From Diploptera punctata (taxonomy: Eukaryota; Arthropoda; Insecta; Blattodea; Blaberidae): a stretch of 64,000 bases of DNA. Location: the NCBI GenBank assembly GCA_030220185.1, contig JASPKZ010001598.1:946001-1010000 (forward strand). The letters run 5' to 3'. Shown piece after piece: positions 1 to 11,469 of this stretch. Both the position numbers and the translations under genes were made by a program. Numbering within the stretch: the stretch's first letter is position 1; each line of letters opens with the position of its first letter. The notes below the pieces were generated by a model. It saw only the letters and a program-made list of their open reading frames with translations. It searched no databases and was not told the origin of the DNA.

Positions 1-544
1 ATTTCATTAGGTAAAAAAAGAGCAAGTCAGTTTATACAGTTCATTAGAAAATCTGGAACACTATATTCCCTAAGGAAAAGATGGCTATTCTATTTAAACA
101 GCGACTATTGTATGTGGATTCTTAGCATAGAATCCCCCATATAACATGGTAAGTTTATCATTTACCATGATGACATTATATAGGCCTATAACTATGAATG
201 GTTGTCTGCAATTGTAAATGGAGCCTCAAGGTATTCAAAAGCTTGAAGAGCTGTAAAGTATAGGCCTAAAATAACTGTAAGGAAGAGACCTTGTAAAGAT
301 TGATTATAATTATTTTCTAGTAGACCATAAGTAATTTATTAATAGGCTATCAATGAGGCAATAACTAAATCTGATGATTGATGTTTTAGAACACCAGATG
401 CATATCAAAATTGTGACAGGAATTTAGGTAGGCCCTGTATTTCCTCCGGCCCCTATCATTAGCCCTGTAATATCAGTGTTCAGTAATTTATCTCAGCCTA
501 TCATGTGAGGTGACAATGGCAAATTATTCAATATTATTTAGTAA
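1..544. other. AT-rich non-coding DNA
   Basis: I see no gene, RNA or recognisable element. The stretch holds scattered TAGGCCTA-type octamers (for example near 181 and 265). Confidence 0.6.
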
Positions 545-1010
545 TTTTCAAGAATGGCTTAATTTAAAATTAATTTTCTTCACAATTACTTGAAAATAGC
601 CAAATGTTCCAGCATAGGTAATATTCTTTTTTGTTAGTTGTGAATGAGCTCTTAGTAAAAGTGGTCTATAGTTCATCCTACCAAAGTTTTGATAAAAAAA
701 TTAAAACAGGGGTTTTGTAAAATAGATAAGCCTGGTCATGGAAAGAGCTAGAGCATAAAATTGCTCATTATAAGTTATTTCTTATAAAAAAGTTTTGAAC
801 AAAGAAACTTCATGACATAAAATTAATTTTCTTTGCAATTTTACTTGAAAAATAACCTATGTTAAATCAATACATGATCCAGTATAGGAAATATTACATT
901 TGTTAGTTATGGATAACCTGTTATCAGGCCCAATGTCTAGCCTATATTTCATCCTACCAGTGCTTTGGTTAAAATTTTAAACAGGGGCTTTGGAAAATAG
1001 ATTGTCATGA
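545..1010. repeat. degenerate tandem duplication, period about 265 bp
   Basis: Two adjacent units align by eye. Both contain an AAATTAATTTTCTT block (about 568 and 820), then TTCATCCTACCA (about 672 and 947), then AACAGGGG (about 715 and 980) followed by an AAAATAGAT block. The offset is about 265 bp at the last anchor. Identity is clearly below that of a recent duplication and there are indels. No coding potential is visible. Confidence 0.6.
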
Positions 1011-1370
1011 GACGAGTAGACCTAGGCCTAATAGGCTAATAGGCATAGACTAAGGTTCACTTCTATTTTCTAAGGAAAAAGATTTCAAAGAAGAATCTTC
1101 ATTGTGTTAGAATTCCGGTTTATAAACTGATAAATACAAAATTTTAATATATATTTTTAAATGACGTCGACAGTCTTGTTTTTACAGAAAAAATATCACA
1201 TGATTATATTTCAAATCAGTTTATTTTTCAACTAGACTAAGCTATTGCTAGAATAGTCTTGATAGACCTAGGCTATATTAAAAAAAAAACCTACTGAAAG
1301 AAAAATTGTCAGTTATTTTGGAGATACAGATTATATTAAAATCTAATTATGTTATTAACAAGGTATTAAT

Positions 1371-1500
1371 TAATTAATATTTTTTAATTAAATAAAAATG
1401 AAACTTAGTTTTATTTGATTTTCATATTTATTAAGATATAATTCAGTGACAGCTGTTTCGGTACACTGTACCTTCTTCAGACATGTTAACAAATATATTT
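1371..1500 (-). mobile_element. Penelope-like element 3' end (family PLE-1), truncated
   Basis: Read on the minus strand, this matches the ends of the two plus-strand PLE-1 copies at about 35.6 kb and 43.2 kb: a hammerhead motif, then GAATTATATCTTAATAAATA, then an AAAATCAAATAAAAC block. No coding part is left. The family is assigned from the GIY-YIG-like C-terminus encoded by the sister copies. Confidence 0.65.
1436..1496 (-). ncRNA. hammerhead ribozyme motif (PLE-1 type)
   Basis: On the minus strand the order is CTGAAGA, a stem II of GGTAC-AGT-GTACC, GAAA, a palindromic mini stem III (CAGCTG), then GTC, the expected cleavage triplet, with the cut between 1448 and 1447. All conserved core positions of a type I hammerhead are present. 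Stem I is weak near the core (2 bp), then an internal loop, then AATTAT pairing ATAATT. PLEs are known to carry such ribozymes in their terminal repeats. Activity is inferred, not shown; a stem III this short usually works as a dimer. Confidence 0.7.
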
Positions 1501-1764
1501 ATTTTAATTTCTTATGCTACCGTCTATTGGATTAGCCTTTAGGCCCAGTATAGCCCTAGGCCTATTTTCTTTTTTCATAAAATACAAAATACAGGATTAC
1601 AAGAATAAGATTTTAAATGGCTGCACAGAAAACTGACCAACTTTAAATTAATTCAATGCAGTCATTTGACAAAAATTGGCAAGATGCTTTTAACGGTGAA
1701 TGATTAAAAAATAGGCTAGGGTCTATAGTTTTACAAGCATTTATTCTTAATAGAGTAATTTTGG

Positions 1765-1767
<3 letters not shown>

Positions 1768-1806
<39 letters not shown>
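1768..1806. repeat. (AAT)n microsatellite
   Basis: About 13 perfect AAT units lie directly at the 3' end of a LINE-K relic, consistent with growth from its A-rich tail. Confidence 0.95.
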
Positions 1807-1807
<1 letters not shown>

Positions 1808-2345
1808 GTAATTTAATCCGACAATAATGGCAATAAGGCCATTTCTTCCACTCAACCAGTGAATAATAAAATCATAAAATTACATATTTAGGCTATTACA
1901 GTTTTAAAATAGGCCTATTATTAAAATATAGGCTAAACAAAAGACAATACGGGTGTGTTCTAATATTACCTAACACTAACAAATCATGGAATAGAAATAA
2001 AATAAAGTACGAAAAGCTTCCTAGATGAATATTTAAAGGTAGTCGATGCCTATATATAGGCCTATAGAAAATGTTGAATAGGCCTACAATTGTTATGCAG
2101 TTAATATTTTTATTTTATGAACTAAATAAGTTATATAAGCTTAAGTTAATTTAGATTAAAATAATAATAGTGATTGACAGTCCCTGACATGACTGGGGAA
2201 TGAGTTCCATGCTCTAGTCATAGATATTGTGTAAGATTCAGAGTATAGACATGTCTTGTACTATGGTATCAAAAGTCGAGAAGTAATTTATATTGTCTTC
2301 CTATATGCAATCTACTTTTTGATTAGACTTACCGCAAGTTTTAGA
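1807..2345 (-). mobile_element. LINE-K relic (3' UTR and C-terminal coding end)
   Basis: The minus strand carries the family 3' hairpin region (GGCCATTTCTTCCACTCAACC read on plus) and, further upstream, a diverged version of the WNSLP..VRDCQ motif found in the better copies at 36.6-38.1 kb and 27.4-28.4 kb (read on plus near 2180-2215). It aligns through its UTR with the copy at 46.9-47.2 kb. It is extended by several TAGGCCTA insertions that the sister copy lacks. Confidence 0.6.
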
Positions 2346-2602
2346 GGCAGCGATAATATAGTCTATTCTAGAATCATAGGGGCCTACTTTGAATAAAATA
2401 ATATGGACTACACTGACCTTCCCTTTACATTATTTCTACTACGTTGGGTAAATAGTTCTCATATGTTCATTAGCCATGTGCTTTTTAAAACTTGCAATTA
2501 TTGTTGGGATAGGCCTAGTGATTTGTTTCGTTACAAACTATGAGCCTAAAATTAGCCTATCTTTGGTGAAATAAGGTTACTTTTAAAATATGTAAACTCA
2601 TC

Positions 2603-2657
<55 letters not shown>

Positions 2658-3609
2658 GAACATTTTACGCTAAACATTTTATAAAAACAAGCAAACAGCA
2701 TTTTATAGTAGCCAAACATCTTCAAATGTAATTTTTTTAAAAAAACAGGAAGTTAAAATAACTTAGAACTTCACTGATCACTTAATTTTTGTGATTTTTA
2801 ATATGTAACACTTTTTTTGAAAATTTAATATTAGTCTATGGACTATGCCTATAATGCAAATACTCACTGACATATAAGCCACCGCCTACTTCGTAATTGG
2901 TTAATTATTCAAATATTTATTGTCATACGTCATCAAACTCATATCTGGGGAGATCATCCATCGAACAATAAATATTAGATTACAAAAAAATAATTGCAAG
3001 AATAATTTGTGGGGCGATGCCTAAAAAAATTAGTCAAATAAGGTTTTTAACTTTGCTGTCAATGTAGGTGCATCCCATATTGGGCGCTAAATTATCTACT
3101 TAATTTAAAGAAAATCTGTTATTTAATACAGAAGCATTTAGCCTATAGCCTATATAAATACCATTGGCCTTGCAATGATAAAAACACAAAAGAAGTATAA
3201 AACATGTAGAAAAAATAATATAGGCCCTAGTACAAGGTCGGGAGTTTTGATCCACTTATATTTTCTCTTGCCTTCCAATACTTGTTGACTAAGATGTGAA
3301 TGAAAATAATGACAACTATAATTTGCTATATTGCTAATAATAGAAATCATTCAATTCGAATGAATTAATTATACACACCTCCCACTCAATGAAATATATT
3401 AATTCATTTATAATAAAGTATAGGCTACACTTAAAAAAACTAATCTAATACTAAATAATCTTAAAAAAATAAATCTTAAATAACAAATAGATATAAATTT
3501 CACAATCTAGGATAACTATTTATATCTCTAAATAATTCAAACCAATAAAAAAATTTAAATGTTTTTTATCATCAATTTTACTTTCCTTGAGATTGTGGAG
3601 AGGAGTGCG
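2346..3609. other. non-coding stretch with a (TAA)n microsatellite
   Basis: No gene or known element recognised. A perfect (TAA)n array of about 18 units sits at 2603-2656. The rest is AT-rich, low-copy sequence. Confidence 0.6.
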
Positions 3610-3880
3610 AGCTTCCTTTGCATCCTCTTTTGGGTCTAAGAATTTTGCTTAAAAAGGGAAATGTTGACAATCGTGAAAGGTTAAAAGTTCAAAATGTAGG
3701 CCTACTAGAAGACATCCAAACATACGAATATCAAAGGAATTGGTTAAATCGTCTCCAAGTAATGAATTCAAATCGTTTGCTGAAGAAGGTATCCATATAA
3801 ACCTAAAGGACACAGAAATGGAGGAAGAGCTGAACAACGCTGGAGAAATCAAGAACATCTTGTGATATAGTCCTAGTAAC
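3610..3880 (+). pseudogene. LINE reverse-transcriptase C-terminal relic
   Basis: Positions 3618-3800 encode a fragment (EDIQTYEYQRNWLNRLQVM) that matches the post-RT C-terminal layout of insect LINEs: a helix with Y..NWL.RLQ.M followed by basic residues. Downstream, RWRNQ-like codons continue out of frame. It is decayed, with no tail or target duplication seen. The lineage was not assigned. Confidence 0.5.
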
Positions 3881-4004
3881 CTGAAATGTTTATTGTGATT
3901 ATGATGGCAATGAAAAGTCATTATGAACCAATAGGCTTATATAAAAGCTTAGAATAATAATATATGTAGGCCCTATCTGGGCTCACTAACTAAATTTTCA
4001 GTTA

Positions 4005-4110
4005 AAACTTCTCGTACGCCTTTCGAAATATTTTTCATCATTTAACAGCTGATGATGGAACATGTTCCGAAAGGTCTACAAGGCATGTTAAATGAAATTT
4101 ACATATATTT
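4005..4110. repeat. inverted pair of hammerhead-like motifs (family PLE-2 terminal repeat)
   Basis: The plus strand at 4049-4079 has CTGATGA, a palindromic stem II (GGAAC-AT-GTTCC), GAAA, then GGTCTAC. Just upstream, 4017-4047 has a decayed version of the same motif on the minus strand (TTTCGAAATATTTTTCATCA). The two face away from each other across a short spacer, as in the larger foldback at 5025-5367. I read this as a remnant of PLE terminal repeats in inverted orientation. Confidence 0.55.
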
Positions 4111-4162
4111 GATGGCGACAGAGATCCTAGATAGGTTACATATTGTAGGCCTGCTATTTTAC

Positions 4163-4224
4163 TTTATTTTTCTTCTTCTTCTTCACTTCACGGGCTAGGA
4201 TAAATGCCTGTTCCGCCTCACAGT
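4163..4224 (-). mobile_element. LINE 3' end with (GAA)n tail
   Basis: Read on minus, this matches the 3' end of the copy at 6170-6215: CTGTGAGGCGGAACAGG, then a GGGCTAGG/CCCGTGAAGT segment, then (GAA)n. Only about 60 bp remains. The following 4225-4390 has a GC-richer patch with no match elsewhere in the window that I could find. Confidence 0.6.
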
Positions 4225-5024
4225 TGTTAGAACACTGTGAGAGAAATGAGTTTGGATATTTTTACGTGGTCGGGTTACCAGCCCAGACGCACAACCACAT
4301 TCCCTTGTGGATTGGGGATATATTTCGGAGTTTCCTCCTCCTAGACAGGTTGCTAACCAAAGCTTTGGCGTCCATCTACCACTTGTTTATATTAATAATT
4401 GTTAATGATAATAATAATAATAATAATAATTTGTTTATAATAAGGTTAAAATAATAATACATCCTACCTAGAGTGTTATTCTAAACAGTTTTGAATTACA
4501 TTATTTTGGATGACAGTACAGCACATGAATAATTTTATTAATTACTCCTTTTGTAACTTCGTAAGTTTGTAATTTGTATCCTTCCTAATTGTTAAAGTTA
4601 GCCTAAGTCTATGAAATTGTGATTGGCAGGACACGTAGCTTCAATGGTTGACGATTCGAACGCTTTCAAAATTTAAAATGGCCCTTCTAAAATTTAAATT
4701 AAGAAGTCTCTTTAATGGGTGACAGGACAAATGCTTCCAGAATATAAATTCCGAAGTTACTACAAAATACATAATTCGGAAAGCATGGACGTAGATGGTA
4801 GAAGAATGTTAAATAGGCCTAAACTGAATTCAGCTGACAATGAATTGAATTGGATCTATGAATTTCTTGTCAAGAGTTAGGGCCTACCTATAATATGTTA
4901 GATTTATAACTTGATTTAACTGTGGTTGTATTAATATATTTTTTTTTGTTCTTCGTAATAGGGTACTGAGATTTTTCTATTATTCATAATTTTGCAAGCG
5001 GAGATCAAAAACTGAAAAAGATGA
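4225..5024. other. non-coding stretch
   Basis: There is a GC-richer patch at 4225-4390 that may be a repeat fragment, but it has no second copy here. A short (AAT)n lies near 4410. No credible gene is seen; the open frame at 4224-4454 has no recognisable domain. Confidence 0.5.
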
Positions 5025-5122
5025 ATTACAAAGTAAAAATATTAAAATACTGCAAATAGGCCTACCTGGCAGCTGCCGACTTCCTCGACCAGGTTAAATT
5101 AAAATAAAAAACTTAAGAAATG

Positions 5123-5154
5123 TAGGCCTTTCGGAGACCGGCTTTCATCATCAG
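5123..5154 (-). ncRNA. hammerhead ribozyme motif (PLE-2 type, left arm)
   Basis: On minus: CTGATGA (5154-5148), a stem II built on AAGCCGGTCTCC (imperfect), GAAA (5132-5129), then palindromic GGCC as a minimal stem III and TA at the expected cleavage position. The core bases are intact; stem II has mismatches. Activity is unknown. Confidence 0.55.
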
Positions 5155-5241
5155 CAGAAGGAAATGCGCTATTAACTGTTCTTTTGCGACGCTTTTGACA
5201 TCGTCGCAAAACAATAAGAGTTAGTAGCCCATATCCTTCTA

Positions 5242-5273
5242 CTGATGATGGAAGCCGGTTTTCGAAAGGCCTA
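5242..5273 (+). ncRNA. hammerhead ribozyme motif (PLE-2 type, right arm)
   Basis: On plus: CTGATGA at 5242-5248, stem II GGAA-GCCGGTT-TTCC-like (imperfect), GAAA at 5264-5267, GGCC, then TA. The layout is the same as in the left arm but on the opposite strand. Confidence 0.55.
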
Positions 5274-5367
5274 GCAAATTTCTTAAAAGTTTTTTATTTA
5301 TTTTTTAATTTAACTTAGTTGAGGACGACGACACCTGCCAAATATTTATTTTAATATTTTACTTTGT

Positions 5368-6042
5368 GAGTATTCACCTCAGCGGAATTTTAATACGAAT
5401 TTTTAACAGTAGGCCTATTGAAGATTAGTTACAAATTAGATAAGCCTATATTTCAGTTAATTTAATAGTTTAATAGGCCTATATTTATGAATTATTGTAG
5501 GCTAGCTTAAAAACTTGCGTGAAATTTATTCACGCTTCTGGGCCCTACAGAATTTGATATAGGCCTATCTAAAGACCTGATCATTAGCTAATGGAAAAAT
5601 TAAAATCTACAGGCCTATAATTATAGGCCTATTCGTAATTACGCGTGCGATTGAAACATTATGTTTGGTTAGGAATGATGGAAGAAGAATAGGCGTAGCA
5701 GCATGAGATAGGAAAATTTTGAAATGGATATGTGGGCCGAAATTAGAGATAATAGGCTATATAACTTAAGGAGAAACCGAAGTAATAGTGAATTAATTAA
5801 TTATAATAGGCCTAATAATGCTTTATTTAAGCTGGTAGAGTTAAGCACACAAGGCCTTATTTTCCACTTACTTAACAAACGAATAATAAAATACAAAATG
5901 TTATACAGTTAGGCCTATTACGATACAAGAGTAGGCCTACTCTTAAAAATTTGCACCAAACTATGCACTACTCGAATTTGTCTCATATTAACACAAAACA
6001 AAAAATAGAATAAAATGACAGAAGATTCCTAGATATAGAGAC
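5368..6042. other. non-coding DNA very dense in TAGGCCTA
   Basis: No gene. About eight AGGCCT-centred octamers occur in 600 bp (for example 5411, 5475, 5560, 5612, 5625, 5807, 5911 and 5931), far above the chance expectation for an AT-rich sequence. Confidence 0.7.
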
Positions 6043-6215
6043 AGGCCTAAATGGTTTAGAGATGTAGAAAGAATGAATGTAACAAGGTTATCAAAAGCAG
6101 CATTTAACTACAAGCCAAGAGGTTCAAGGAATGTAGGAAGGCCAGTGAAAAGATGGACACAGTTGTTCTGTGAGGCGGAACAGGAAATTTGCCTAGCCCG
6201 TGAAGTAAAGAAGAA
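6043..6215 (+). pseudogene. LINE C-terminal relic with 3' end
   Basis: The encoded fragment includes ERMNVTRLSKAAFNYKPRG, then RNVGRPVKRWTQLF and a stop. This is the common LINE tail layout (R.GRP..RW). The 3' end has the GGAACAGG...CCCG segment and a (GAAGAA) tail. It is the same lineage as the end at 4163-4224. Confidence 0.65.
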
Positions 6216-6470
6216 GGTTTCTAGATGAATATTGTACATATAAAATTCCGAATATAATTGCAATGCAGGTTTATGTGTAACTTAAATATCAGATGGTCTG
6301 ATTTAGATTTAAATAGACTAATGAAAATAATCGACAATCTCTGACACGAATGGGAAATGAGTTGCATGCTCTAGACATAGGTAGGGCCTACATTATTGTG
6401 AAAGATTGGGAGTATCCTATAAACATGTCCTGCGTTGTGGTACCGAAAGTAAGCAAGTATCTTCGAATCT
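6216..6470 (-). mobile_element. LINE-K relic
   Basis: It aligns with the 2005-2290 relic: CTTTCTAGATGAATATT, then a diverged GACAATCTCTGACACGA...GGGAAATGA block (the reverse complement of the WNSLP..VRDC codons), then AAACATGTCCTGC. Heavily mutated. Confidence 0.5.
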
Positions 6471-7109
6471 TGTGCCTAAATTGTGATGAACAGATATGAA
6501 AAGCAGGAGGAAAATTAAAAGCACCAACGAATTTTATTTATTAATAAACCCTCTACTCGCTCTTAGCCTAAATTAGAATATAGGCTATTTTACATTATTA
6601 ATAAAAGAGTAGAGCATAGGCCTATAGTGAAATGGGAAACAAAATCGAACTGCAATAGACTCTAAATTAATTTTGGAAGAGGATCTGTGTTATAGTAGGT
6701 ACATAGATCTTAGGTTGTCTGTGCTTATAGAATTTAACTATAAGAAGCCGATGATCGCGGATAGTTTGGACCTTTACGTTTCCCGGCATTTATCTTGAAA
6801 ACAATTTATAAAATGTTATACTTGAAATGGGTGCTGTTACAGGTAGACCTATGGAAGTTAGGTTCTGACAAAAAGTGACACAAAGAGACTGGGATAAATT
6901 GAAATGTGGTTATGAAGATAGATAATTAACAAAGATAAATTGGACTGACAGTAAAACAAACCAACAAATAGGTCTGCAGAGTGAAATAGATACGATAAAT
7001 CATCAACCTTCAAAATCAATGGAAGAAAAATATAATTTTCTTCTTCATGTGTTCTGTCACAATAATTTCCTTAAAACAAATTTTAAAGGCAAAATTTTGG
7101 GGAGATAAA
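6471..7109. other. non-coding stretch
   Basis: No recognisable gene or repeat family. Confidence 0.5.
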
Positions 7110-7473
7110 ATGGAGAGGAACGTTGGACGATCACTAAAAGACAAGAACAAATATTGGAAGCAATTGAGATGAGATTTTTAAGAAATATAGCAGGATATAC
7201 TCGCTGGATAAGAAAAGAAATTAAGATATAAGAAAGGAACTAAATATTTTCAAACTTAGGCATGCAGATCGAATAATTATAGGAACGCCTGGAAAGAACA
7301 TGTTCATAGAATACCAGAACAAAGATGTCCAAAATTATTGCTAAATTATAAACCACACGGAAGGAGAAATGTTGGACGCCCACACAGAAGATGGTCTGAA
7401 CAATTTTAACAATTCTAACTTTCATGAAACCGGATCGAGCCAACAGGCTTAATCCCTGGATGAAGAAGAAGAA
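7110..7473 (+). pseudogene. LINE-I C-terminal fragment and 3' end
   Basis: Decayed codons read ERWTITKRQEQ, then EAIEMRFLRNIAGYT, then KLLLNYKPHGRRNVGRPHRR-like residues, matching the opposite-strand copy at 55.1-55.5 kb. The 3' end is CAGGCTTAATCCCTGG followed by (GAA)n, i.e. the short hairpin-plus-microsatellite ending seen in several LINE lineages here. Frameshifts near 7225 and 7260. Confidence 0.7.
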
Positions 7474-8289
7474 GAAATGGAGAGGAATATCAAAGAAGTC
7501 TGATTTCCAAGATGTAATAGAAATTATAGGAGAAATGAAAAGGTTAACGTAGCTGAAAACAAAAGTACAATGGGTTCACTGACAATGCATTGAGTTTAGA
7601 AGACAATAATAATAATTTATTACATTTTTATTGTATAATATTTGTTATCACCATCATAATCATAATTAATACATATTAACGATTATTGTTTATGAGAGGA
7701 ATAAACGCTAAAGGTGACACTAAAAAAATTAAGACAAAAATTTAGAATTAATGAACTATGACAAAAATTGCAGGTTAAAATTGGGAATGGATTTGAAATG
7801 CTGCAATTTTCAGATGAAACTGATACAAATATAAAATGGTAGACTATCCAACTATTAAATTATCTGCATCAGAAAGAGTACATAAGTTACTTTAAAAAAG
7901 CAAAATAAATGGTTTGATGTCGAATGTGATATTGTAAATAAAAGAAACATAGCAACAATTATTTGGCTACAACGAGCCAAATAAAATAAATTCTGCCAGT
8001 TCTTCAAAATTTTCCTTATTTCTCCTTAACTGTCCATTTCCATTATAGGGCCTACAATGCATTTCTAGAAGTATGATCGTACACACTTTCATAGACTTCT
8101 GGGAATATGTTATCATTATTAATAATTCATAAACACCTTTCTTAGAAATTTGTAAAATGGCATTTTAATCTGCATCGTCTAGTACTGTAGATAAAGGTAG
8201 GCCTACGATAATTTTATTGAATAACTATTTTATCCTTCGATTTAAACACGGTTTCGAGATATACCGGATCATTTCAACCCTTCAATTTG
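7474..8289. other. non-coding stretch
   Basis: Nothing recognisable. 7481-7570 resembles decayed LINE coding sequence but is too diverged to assign. Confidence 0.4.
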
Positions 8290-9245
8290 CAACATATGCT
8301 ATAAGTTATATTGGTTTAATTACTTAATATCTTTATTCTTTTGCAGACGATTTAGCTCTTCTGGCACTCTCCGAAAATGATTTGCAACGATCAATTTATA
8401 ATTTACAAAAAATAGGTGACAAATTTAATATGGAAATATCAATTAACAAAACTAAAATTAAAGCATTTCATGGGAAGGACCCCATACAAAGTAAAATCTG
8501 TCTCCAGAATAAAATTTTAGAGAGATCTAATCAATTTAAATATCTTGGATATTATCTCTCTATCTGGGATGAAAAGGATATCCCTGAAAAAATTACTAGT
8601 TATAATAAAAGTTTGTGAATTATTAATCAAGTTATGAAACCATCCCTTGTACAAAAAAACACCAGATTGCGTTTATATAACACTTTGGCTAGACCAGTGT
8701 TGACCTATGGTAGTGAAGCATGGACACTAAAAAGACAGCATGAAAGCAGAATAACGGCTTGTGAAATGAGATTCATGCGCAGAACAGCGGGTTACACCAG
8801 ATGGGATCGGAAAAGGAACACCGATATCTTAAAAGAATTGAAGACTACGCCAATGTTGGAATATATTAAACAGTACCACCTAAATTGGAAACACCATCTT
8901 GAAAGAATGAGTTCAAATCAGATCCCCAAAGCTGTTTATAATTAGGCTATATACCAAGAGGACGAAGATCACTGGGCCGTCCTATGAAACGCTGGAGGGA
9001 AAATTTTCTATAGGATCGTAACAGGCCTTGGCCTAATACTTGGAAGGAAGAAGAAGAATACTTAATATCTTTAATCAAACAACAGAAAAACAAACGAGTG
9101 GAAATGACTTAAATGTGTGTCGAATTACAAAATATGCAAATAATATCTTACATTTATATGTCATTTTGTTTCCACTGCGGCCCAACCCGTTCAAATGGTA
9201 GTAGTAAAGTTAATTTGTGTTTCGCCAATTTAAGGGTTACATTTG
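8290..9245. repeat. dispersed repeat R3, copy 1, split by a LINE
   Basis: Outer parts 8290-8335 and 9074-9245 match R3 copies at 14783-14970 and 45069-45235 (TTGGTTTAATTA at the left; AACGA..., TTAAATGTGTGTC, CCACTGCGGCCC, GCCAATTTAAGGGTT to the right). The uninterrupted copy at 14783 gives the empty site for the LINE-J insertion. No coding capacity; class unknown. Confidence 0.65.
8336..9058 (+). pseudogene. LINE-J: 5'-truncated reverse transcriptase with target duplication
   Basis: A clean 5'-truncated non-LTR insertion. The 15-bp duplication TACTTAATATCTTTA flanks it (8321-8335 and 9059-9073). It starts inside the RT domain with the catalytic FADD box (FADDLALLALSENDL), followed by KYLGYYL, then LTYGSEAWTL at about 8700-8735, and a C-terminal R.GRP..RW segment. 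In-frame stops after KSL (about 8618), after VYN (about 8945) and later make it non-functional. The 3' UTR is a few tens of bases with an AGGCCTTGGCCT hairpin and ends in (GAA)n, not poly-A. A microsatellite-type tail is known for several LINE clades; I do not assign the clade. Confidence 0.85.
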
Positions 9246-9423
9246 TCGTCAAATTATTTAATTACACAGTAGGTAGATCTCTAATGTCTAGAAGGATTTT
9301 TTGAGAGTGATATTTGTTTGTTATCAGTTGTGAAATAATTTTATTTATTTGTACAAGGATTTGACATAAAGAGAAGTGTTAAGTGTCTCCCCTTGCAAGA
9401 AAAATAACATTTGTCAACAAGAT

Positions 9424-9555
9424 AATAAAACCCAACTTGTATTTGGTCGGTTCACCAAATGAAGCTGTTAACTCTAACAAACATATTGCTCCCTCTCTCT
9501 GTCTCTCCCTCTAAACATTTCTCTTAAAAATACAAGTTAGGGTTTATTAAAATTA
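9424..9555. mobile_element. small TIR element (MITE-like)
   Basis: Inverted ends of about 20 bp: AAAACCCAACTTGTATT at the left and AATACAAGTTAGGGTTT at the right, about 85 bp apart. No coding sequence. A single copy in this window. Confidence 0.45.
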
Positions 9556-9735
9556 GTATAGGCCTATAGGCCTATGAGCGCATTGGACATCAGTATGAAG
9601 AATAGATTTCACTCTAGACTACTTTCATTTTAAGCAAACTGTCTTGACCTAAGATTTATTTAGCCTGTTTATCTGTCCATAATGAGAGAAAATTTTTAAG
9701 AAGGGGTAGAATTTAAATACCTTAAAACAATAACA

Positions 9736-10258
9736 ACGCTGAGCAACAAAAAATAATCTTTTCTTTGTCTCAGAAAGAAAAATATGTGATTCTGATAGTA
9801 TTTTTTCTCCTGAATTCAAATATGATATCGGTTTTTCTCCATCACGCGAGGTTTCCGAGAGATAGGAGTATATAATTTCAAACACTTTAATATTTTGTAC
9901 ATTCGTAACTACACAATATTAGGACTCACCTAGAAAGTAAGAAATGACGATTTTCTGCTATAATTCGCCTGTGGAGCATCCCTCTTGATGGTCCAGCAAT
10001 AATCGGCCAGCATATTAGGATTCCATTTGCCTTGATATATCTTTTCCATAGCTGAAATCCATTTGAGTTAGCTCATTTGGTTTTATTTTACAATGGACAA
10101 ATGGACGAAAGAACGTTTAAAATCCATTAATTGAAATTGAAATAAAAAAACTGTGGGTGATGGAGAAATTCCGAATACATATTTGAAAACACGATAAAAA
10201 AACTGCATTAAGTACAACTATTGGTACTCATGAGACAAAAATCATGTTGACCAGTGTA

Positions 10259-10259
<1 letters not shown>
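9736..10259 (-). mobile_element. TIR transposon 'EKRYQ' family, copy 1
   Basis: Ends ACGCTGAGCAAC (left) and GACCAGTGTAAT (right, reverse of ATTACACTGGTC) form short imperfect terminal inverted repeats around ACACTG..CAAC. Inside, on minus, codons for a conserved module (WNPNMLADYCW-like, followed by KRDAP and K.SRK) run up to a 5' splice-site-like CTAGGTGAGT. It aligns over its whole length with the copy at 13430-13981. The right end directly abuts LINE-G1. Confidence 0.65.
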
Positions 10260-10998
<739 letters not shown>

Positions 10999-10999
10999 T

Positions 11000-11029
11000 A
11001 AATATATATATATATATATATATATAGGC
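11000..11029. repeat. (TA)n array interrupted by TAGGCCTA
   Basis: A perfect TA run is followed by GGCCTA and then more TATATA, showing the octamer inserted into a simple repeat. Confidence 0.85.
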
Positions 11030-11469
11030 CTATATATATTCCAAGTGTAGGTGTTGCGTTTGTAGAGTTGTCAATTAAAAGAAATACAATAAGATCTGAT
11101 CCGTATAGTTTGGCAAATTGTTCAATATTAAGTGACATGTTTCAATAAAGCTGGTTTTCTTCTTTTCACTAATGATTTATTTTCATTAAGTTTCGTACTC
11201 AGAAATTGGATTCAGTTTAGATTTTCGTGATAATTTTAGGAAGAGGATAGCAAAGAATGCCTTTCACTTGAACTAGCCTACAGTATTTGAAACATTTCTG
11301 ATTCATCTGGGCTGAAATTTTGAAAAAAAAAAAAATGACTCCCACAGATGGAGTTTATTGACATGCAAAACAGTTCTTAGACAACTAATTTTATTTTTAC
11401 ATGAATAAGATATTAAATATAAAACTGATACCCGGTAAATAAGTCATCTTCAACAAAATTATTAGACTA
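11030..11469. other. non-coding stretch
   Basis: No recognised gene. The minus-strand open frame at 10938-11138 (LNIEQFAKLYGSDLIVF...) has no domain I can name. Confidence 0.4.

Larger units (their letters stand above)
5025..5367. repeat. foldback element with a hammerhead motif in each arm
   Basis: Two arms of about 165 bp are inverted relative to each other (5025-5195 and 5200-5367), centred on TTTTGCGAC / GTCGCAAAA. The outer ends read ACAAAGTAAAA and TTTTACTTTGT. Each arm carries a hammerhead core followed by an A/T-rich run and a GTTGAGGACGACG-like block, also present near 46.4 kb and 44.15 kb. I interpret it as inverted terminal repeats of a Penelope-like family. No coding sequence lies between the arms. 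Arm identity is moderate, so it is not recent. Confidence 0.7.

Noticed and set aside
2603..2656. CRISPR-like or satellite array at microsatellites
   Set aside because: These are simple trinucleotide repeats without spacers; the window is eukaryotic.
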